A stretch of DNA of 64,000 nucleotides from Aeromicrobium sp. (GTDB lineage Bacteria; Actinomycetota; Actinomycetes; Propionibacteriales; Nocardioidaceae), in the NCBI RefSeq assembly GCF_023146395.1, contig NZ_JAGLCD010000018.1, positions 1 to 64,000 on the forward strand, in the 5' to 3' direction. Shown here one piece after another: positions 60,203-64,000 of the stretch. The position numbers and the translations under genes are program-made. Below the pieces are notes generated by a model, which ran no database searches, was not told the DNA's origin, and saw only the letters and a program-made list of their open reading frames with translations. Each line of letters starts with the position of its first letter. Within the stretch, counting starts at the first letter, position 1.

Positions 60203-61709
60203 GGACCTTGCCGTAGGCGTTCCTCGGCAGTGCGTCGACCCACACGACCCGCTTCGGCGCCTTGTAGCCCGCGAGCCGTGCCCGGCAGAACGCCAGCACC
60301 TCGTCCTCGTCGGCCCGGGCCCCGTCGGCCAGGACCACGACGGCCGTGACCTCCTCGCCCCAGACCCGGTGGGGGAGCCCGACGACCGCGGCCTGACCGA
60401 CGCCGGGTGCGTCGACCAGGACCTCCTCCACCTCGCGTGCGTACACGTTCGAGCCGCCGGTCACGATCATGTCCTTGACGCGGTCGACGAGGTACAGGTG
60501 GCCGGCCTCGTCGACCCGGCCCATGTCGCCGGTGTGCAGCCAGCCCTGGTCCAGGGTCGAGGCGGTGGCCTCGGGGCGGTTCCAGTACCCGAGCATGACC
60601 TGAGGTGCCCGGCCCCAGACCTCCCCGACCTCGCCGGTCGGGACGTCGGCGCCGTGGTCGTCGACGACGCGGATCTCGCGTCCTGGGATGAGCCGCCCGG
60701 CCGACCGGGCCAGCGTCGGGTCGTCCAGCTCCGCGGCCCGTCGGTGCTCCGCGGACCCCAGCGAGGTCAAGAACATGGGGGCCTCCATCTGGGCGAACGA
60801 CTGCACGAGACGGGCGTCGAACCGGCGCGTCGCCTCGAGGAACGTCGGCGCGTCGATCGGCGACCCGGCGTAGTACAGCCAGCGGAAGTCCGGGTGCGGG
60901 CTCCAGTCGTCCGGCAGCACGTCGAGGAGCATGCGGATCATCGAGGGCACGAGGAACAGGCCGTGGGCCTCTCCGCGGCGCAGCAGCTCGGCGGTCTGAG
61001 CGGCGTCGTACCCCCGGACCAGCAGGTTCACCCCGCCGCTGCGGACGGTCGGCAGGAACAGGAAGCCCGCGCCGTGCGTGAGCGGGGCGGGGTGCATCAC
61101 CGCGACGCCGTCCGGGAAGCCGAGGAGGTCGCTCGCGGTGTCGCTGACGCTGCTCCAGGCGCCGTGGCTCAGCATCACGGCCTTCGGGGCACCCGTCGTG
61201 CCGCTCGTGTACATCAGGCTGCAGACGTCCGCGGCGTCCGCGTGGTGCGGCGTGAGGTCCGACGCGCGTGAGACGTCCTCGAGGCTGGGCACGCCGTCCG
61301 TCCGCCCCGTCACGTCGACGAGGCGCGGCAGGTCTATCGTCGTCCGCGCCCGGAGGTCGGCCAGGAACGACGTCTCGGTGACGAGCAGCGTGGCTCCGGA
61401 GTCGGTGAGCATGTGGTCGAAGTCGGCCACCGTGAGGCGGGTGTTCAGGGGCACCACGACGGCTCCCGCGGCGAGCGCACCGACGAACGCGACGACGTAC
61501 TCGCACGAGTTGTGCAGCAGCAGCGCGACCCGGTCGCCGGGCCGGACGCCGTCCTCGGCGAGCCCGGCCGCGAAGGCACCGGCGGCGTCGCGCAGCGCGG
61601 TGTAGGTCAGGTCGCGTCCCGCCGAGAGGTCGCGCAGGGCCACGCGGTCGGGCGTGCGCGCCGCGGCGTCCCAGACGGCCCCGGCGATGTTGGCGTTGGT
61701 CCTGGTCAT
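60144..61709 (-). CDS. Acyl-CoA synthetase (AMP-forming)
   Basis: The product is 521 aa. MYTSGTTGAPKAVMLSH is the P-loop, YYAGSPIDAPTF and SFAQMEAPMFLTSLG lie in the acyl pocket, GWLHTGDMG is the A7-type motif and RNAYGKVLKRQLR the C-terminal Lys. A second activator in the island, distinct from the one at 46460. The ATG at 61709 has AGGGGAC upstream. It is divergent from an acyl-CoA dehydrogenase across the class B sites. Confidence 0.9.
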   Translation of the reverse strand: MTRTNANIAGAVWDAAARTPDRVALRDLSAGRDLTYTALRDAAGAFAAGLAEDGVRPGDRVALLLHNSCEYVVAFVGALAAGAVVVPLNTRLTVADFDHMLTDSGATLLVTETSFLADLRARTTIDLPRLVDVTGRTDGVPSLEDVSRASDLTPHHADAADVCSLMYTSGTTGAPKAVMLSHGAWSSVSDTASDLLGFPDGVAVMHPAPLTHGAGFLFLPTVRSGGVNLLVRGYDAAQTAELLRRGEAHGLFLVPSMIRMLLDVLPDDWSPHPDFRWLYYAGSPIDAPTFLEATRRFDARLVQSFAQMEAPMFLTSLGSAEHRRAAELDDPTLARSAGRLIPGREIRVVDDHGADVPTGEVGEVWGRAPQVMLGYWNRPEATASTLDQGWLHTGDMGRVDEAGHLYLVDRVKDMIVTGGSNVYAREVEEVLVDAPGVGQAAVVGLPHRVWGEEVTAVVVLADGARADEDEVLAFCRARLAGYKAPKRVVWVDALPRNAYGKVLKRQLRADLQGPDGTASPA

Positions 61710-61765
61710 CCATGTCCCCTTCGGGTCCGATCGGCAGCGTGCTGCCCGTGATGCTGCCACGACAA

Positions 61766-61868
61766 ACAAACGCTTGTCTATTGTGAGGCGCGCTCCCGCG
61801 TCGGGCTGCCGACCTGGGGTCTGGCCAGGAGCCGATGTTCACACTATAGTGCGGAAACAAACGATCGT
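61766..61868. promoter_or_regulatory. Two class B near-palindromes and a palindrome at the divergent promoter
   Basis: ACAAACGCTTGT (61766-61777) and ACAAACGATCGT (61857-61868) are close copies of the motif at 34586-34597. CACTATAGTG (61842-61851) is a perfect palindrome and contains TATAGT, a plausible -10 box for the plus-strand acyl-CoA dehydrogenase at 61889. The two class B sites flank a gap of 79 nt and face the two divergent genes. Confidence 0.6.
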
Positions 61869-61888
61869 TAGTAGAGGATGTGGGCCGG

Positions 61889-63025
61889 ATGGACTTTCGT
61901 CACACCTACGAGCAGCAGGCGTGGAAGGACACCCTGCACTCCTTCATGGAGAAGGAGGTCGGTCGCGAGTACACCCGCGAGCACGACGAGAGCCGCGAGT
62001 TCCCGGACGAGGCGTACCAGAAGATCGCCGACCAGGGCTGGCTCGGACTCCTCGTCCCCGAGGAGCTGGGCGGTCTGGCCGCCGACCCCGTGTACTACGC
62101 GATCTTCTGCGAGGCGATGGCCAAGTACAGCCTCGACACGGCTGCGTGCGTCATGACGTCGATGTTCACCGCGACCAACATCGTGCGCCACGGCACCCAG
62201 GCGCAGAAGGACGAGCACCTGCCGGCGTACCTGGCCGGCCAGCGCAAGTTCAGCGTGTCGATCAGCGAGCCGGAGGCCGGGTCGGACGCCGCAGCGGTCA
62301 AGACCAAGGCCGTGCTCGACGGTGACGAGTGGGTCCTGAACGGCAACAAGATCTGGTGCTCGGGCGCCCACCTGCCGGGCGCCGTGATCACGGTCCTCGC
62401 CCGCACGAGCGAGGACCGGCACCGCGGGATGAGCCTGATCCTGGTGCCCAACGACACCCCGGGCCTCGACATCCGGAAGATGCCGACCATCGTGCGGCGC
62501 AGTCTCGGGACGACCGAGTACTTCCTGACCGACGTCCGGGTTCCTCGCGACAACATCCTGGGCGAGCCCGGCCAGGGCTGGGAGTTCATCAACGGGCACC
62601 TCGAGTACGAGCGTCTCGGCCTGGCCGCCTCCTACGTCGGCAACGCGCGGACCGCGCTCGACGACACGATCGCCTACACCAAGCAGCGCACCCAGTTCGG
62701 CCGGTCGTTGTCGTCGTTCCAGGTGCTCAAGCACCGGATGGCCGAGAACGAGACCGAGCTGCAGGCCGCCCGCCTCCTGGTGTTCCAGGCGGCCACCAAG
62801 ATGGCGCGCGGCGAGCGGGCCGTCCAGGAGGTCTCGATGGCGAAGGTCTTCGCCGCCGACGTCGCCTACAAGATCGCCTTCAACGGGATGCAGGCCCTGG
62901 GTGGCTACTCGCAGCTCCCCGAGTACGACATGGAGCGGTACTTCCGCGAGGCCAAGCACGGCATGGTCGGCGGCGGCGCCAACGAGATCCAGCGCACGAT
63001 CATCGCCCGGGAGATGGGCCTGTGA
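61889..63025 (+). CDS. Acyl-CoA dehydrogenase
   Basis: The product is 378 aa, all acyl-CoA dehydrogenase motifs complete: VPEELGGLAADPVYYAIFCEAMAKY in pieces, SISEPEAGSDAAAVKTKA, NGNKIWCSGA, and C-terminal MQALGGYSQLPEYDMERYFREAKHGMVGGGANEIQRTII in pieces, with the catalytic Glu of the Y/E motif. An ATG at 61889 gives MDFRHTYEQQ. An upstream GTG at 61880 would add three residues. It is first in a new plus-strand operon with a MaoC gene and a thiolase-like gene. Confidence 0.92.
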   Translation: MDFRHTYEQQAWKDTLHSFMEKEVGREYTREHDESREFPDEAYQKIADQGWLGLLVPEELGGLAADPVYYAIFCEAMAKYSLDTAACVMTSMFTATNIVRHGTQAQKDEHLPAYLAGQRKFSVSISEPEAGSDAAAVKTKAVLDGDEWVLNGNKIWCSGAHLPGAVITVLARTSEDRHRGMSLILVPNDTPGLDIRKMPTIVRRSLGTTEYFLTDVRVPRDNILGEPGQGWEFINGHLEYERLGLAASYVGNARTALDDTIAYTKQRTQFGRSLSSFQVLKHRMAENETELQAARLLVFQAATKMARGERAVQEVSMAKVFAADVAYKIAFNGMQALGGYSQLPEYDMERYFREAKHGMVGGGANEIQRTIIAREMGL

Positions 63026-63504
63026 CCTGGCAGGAGACGGTCGGCGACCGCGCCTTCGAGGACTTCGCGCCGGGGGAGACGATCGAGACCGCCGGCCGCA
63101 CGGTCGAGCTCTCCGACATCCTGCAGTTCGCGGGGCTGACGGGCGACAGCTACCCGCTGCACGTCAACGAGGAGTACGCGCGGTCCACGCCCTTCGGCGG
63201 CCGCATCGCGCACGGCCCGCTGACCTTCTCCTTCGCCGTCGGCCAGGTCGCCCTGTCGGGCTGGTACGGCAACGCGATCCTCGCGCTCCTGGAGTGCCAG
63301 TCGATGCGGGCGACGGCGCCGGTCCGGCCGGGCGACACGATCCGCGTGCGCGCGACGGTCGCCGAGCTCGCCGAGGCCAAGAGCCCCAAGAACGGAACCC
63401 TGCACGTCGACTACGTCGTGCTCAACCAGCGGGACGAGACGGTCATGACCTTCCACTGGATCATGCTCGCTCGCCGCCGATCCCCTCTGGAGGACCAGTC
63501 ATGA
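63022..63504 (+). CDS. MaoC-like (R)-specific enoyl-CoA hydratase
   Basis: The product is 160 aa, single hotdog domain. FAGLTGDSYPLHVNEEYARSTPFGGRIAHGPL holds the catalytic D and H dyad (D-x4-H) of MaoC hydratases. It would add water to a 2-enoyl-CoA from the dehydrogenase encoded just upstream. GTG start in a GTGA overlap, and its stop overlaps the next ATG (ATGA). Confidence 0.9.
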   Translation: MTWQETVGDRAFEDFAPGETIETAGRTVELSDILQFAGLTGDSYPLHVNEEYARSTPFGGRIAHGPLTFSFAVGQVALSGWYGNAILALLECQSMRATAPVRPGDTIRVRATVAELAEAKSPKNGTLHVDYVVLNQRDETVMTFHWIMLARRRSPLEDQS

Positions 63505-64000
63505 CCGCCACCCTCGAGCACGCGCTCCCCTTCCCCGAGGCCGGCTCGGCCGCGGACGCGGCCTTCATCGGCATCGGGGAGCTCCCGTCGGGGCGCTTCG
63601 CCGACCGCACCTTCATGGGTGCGCTCGTCGAGGTCTCCGCACGCGCCATCATCGACGCCGGGCTCCGCCCCCGTGACATCGACACGATCCTGCTGATCCC
63701 GTGCCTGCACGGCGGCCGCGACCAGGCCGACCTGATCTTCTCGCGCCTCGTCGAGGAGCTCGGGCTCAACGGCCGGGCCAAGAGCAGCATGATGATCCAC
63801 TCCGGCGGGTCCACGAGCGACAGCGCGACCCGGGTCGCGGCCGGTCTCATCGCGTCGGGCCAGGCCCACAACGTGCTGATCGCCCAGGCGGACCGCTGGG
63901 GCTCGGCGCCGGTCACCGACATGGTCGACATGCTCAGTGGCTTCGGCATCCCGCGCGAGTGGGAGGTCCCGGCCGGTGTCACCTTCAACGCGGTCGGTGG
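63501..64000 (+). CDS. Thiolase-fold protein, partial
   Basis: Runs off the window after 166 codons. The N-terminus AAFIGIGELPSGRFADRTFMGALVEVSARAIIDAGLRP (in pieces) is SCP2-thiolase/lipid-transfer-like. Where thiolases carry CASG, this reads HSGGSTSDSA, so the nucleophilic Cys appears to be absent. It may be a non-catalytic or differently catalytic member that pairs with the MaoC and dehydrogenase genes. The C-terminal half is outside the window. Confidence 0.75.
   Translation, partial: MTATLEHALPFPEAGSAADAAFIGIGELPSGRFADRTFMGALVEVSARAIIDAGLRPRDIDTILLIPCLHGGRDQADLIFSRLVEELGLNGRAKSSMMIHSGGSTSDSATRVAAGLIASGQAHNVLIAQADRWGSAPVTDMVDMLSGFGIPREWEVPAGVTFNAVG

Overview
The window is high-GC DNA (well above 65% G+C by eye) with many GTG starts, strong G/C third-codon bias and short ATGA/GTGA gene junctions, as in Actinobacteria. 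Fused PntA plus PntB, a CE1758/CE1759-type flavin pair and a dispersed GTATCGAGACCCGG-type repeat suggest Nocardioidaceae (for example Aeromicrobium or Nocardioides). The genus is an inference.

Region 1 (1-24208) looks like ordinary chromosome. It holds a two-component system and a PepSY membrane protein, a LEA-like protein, a DadA-type oxidase, a DUF3817 protein, an ACT protein, an SDR divergent from menB, a uracil-DNA glycosylase-like protein and a lipoprotein. It continues with an enoyl-CoA hydratase, proton-translocating transhydrogenase (pntA-pntB), a DHA2 exporter, a small monooxygenase, upp, tadA, two luciferase-like enzymes (one with its own FMN reductase), an aldo/keto reductase, an HtrA-like protease, an AGCS symporter and tRNA-Ser(CGA). 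Two perfect 18-bp terminators separate convergent genes.

Region 2 (24197-26413) is an insertion-sequence cluster abutting the 3' end of tRNA-Ser. A complete 1,320-bp IS481-family element (24212-25531) is flanked by a 15-bp target duplication. A second, diverged and truncated copy follows head-to-tail. Both transposase genes are broken at the same codon by the same 32-nt palindromic insert. The truncated copy is fused to a 5'-deleted livM gene, so a deletion joined the IS to the next region.

Region 3 (26414-64000, open at the right end) looks like an accessory catabolic island. It carries two complete uptake systems (a NitT/TauT-type ABC transporter and a LIV-type ABC transporter) and remnants of a third. 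The enzymes include a 2-keto-4-pentenoate hydratase-like protein, a ThDP enzyme, a HAPMO-type Baeyer-Villiger monooxygenase operon with FMN and zinc dehydrogenases, two acyl-CoA ligases, three acyl-CoA dehydrogenases, an SDR, a TetR regulator and an SMP-30 lactonase. A nine-gene operon encodes a B12-dependent acyl-CoA mutase (large subunit, B12 subunit, MeaB-like GTPase), a hydratase, an acyl-CoA dehydrogenase, an Ltp2-like thiolase-fold protein with its DUF35 partner, a Gfo/Idh/MocA protein and a thioesterase.

The island is tied together by a palindrome, TCAAC-N6-GTTGA, that I find ten times in six promoter regions (33667-51864). The TetR gene at 49007 is the obvious candidate regulator. A second near-palindrome, ACAAACGNTYGY, marks three further sites, two of them at the divergent promoter at 61.8 kb. 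My reading is a coordinately repressed pathway that imports, oxidises, CoA-activates and skeletally rearranges an unidentified carboxylic or carbonyl compound. The substrate cannot be read from sequence alone.
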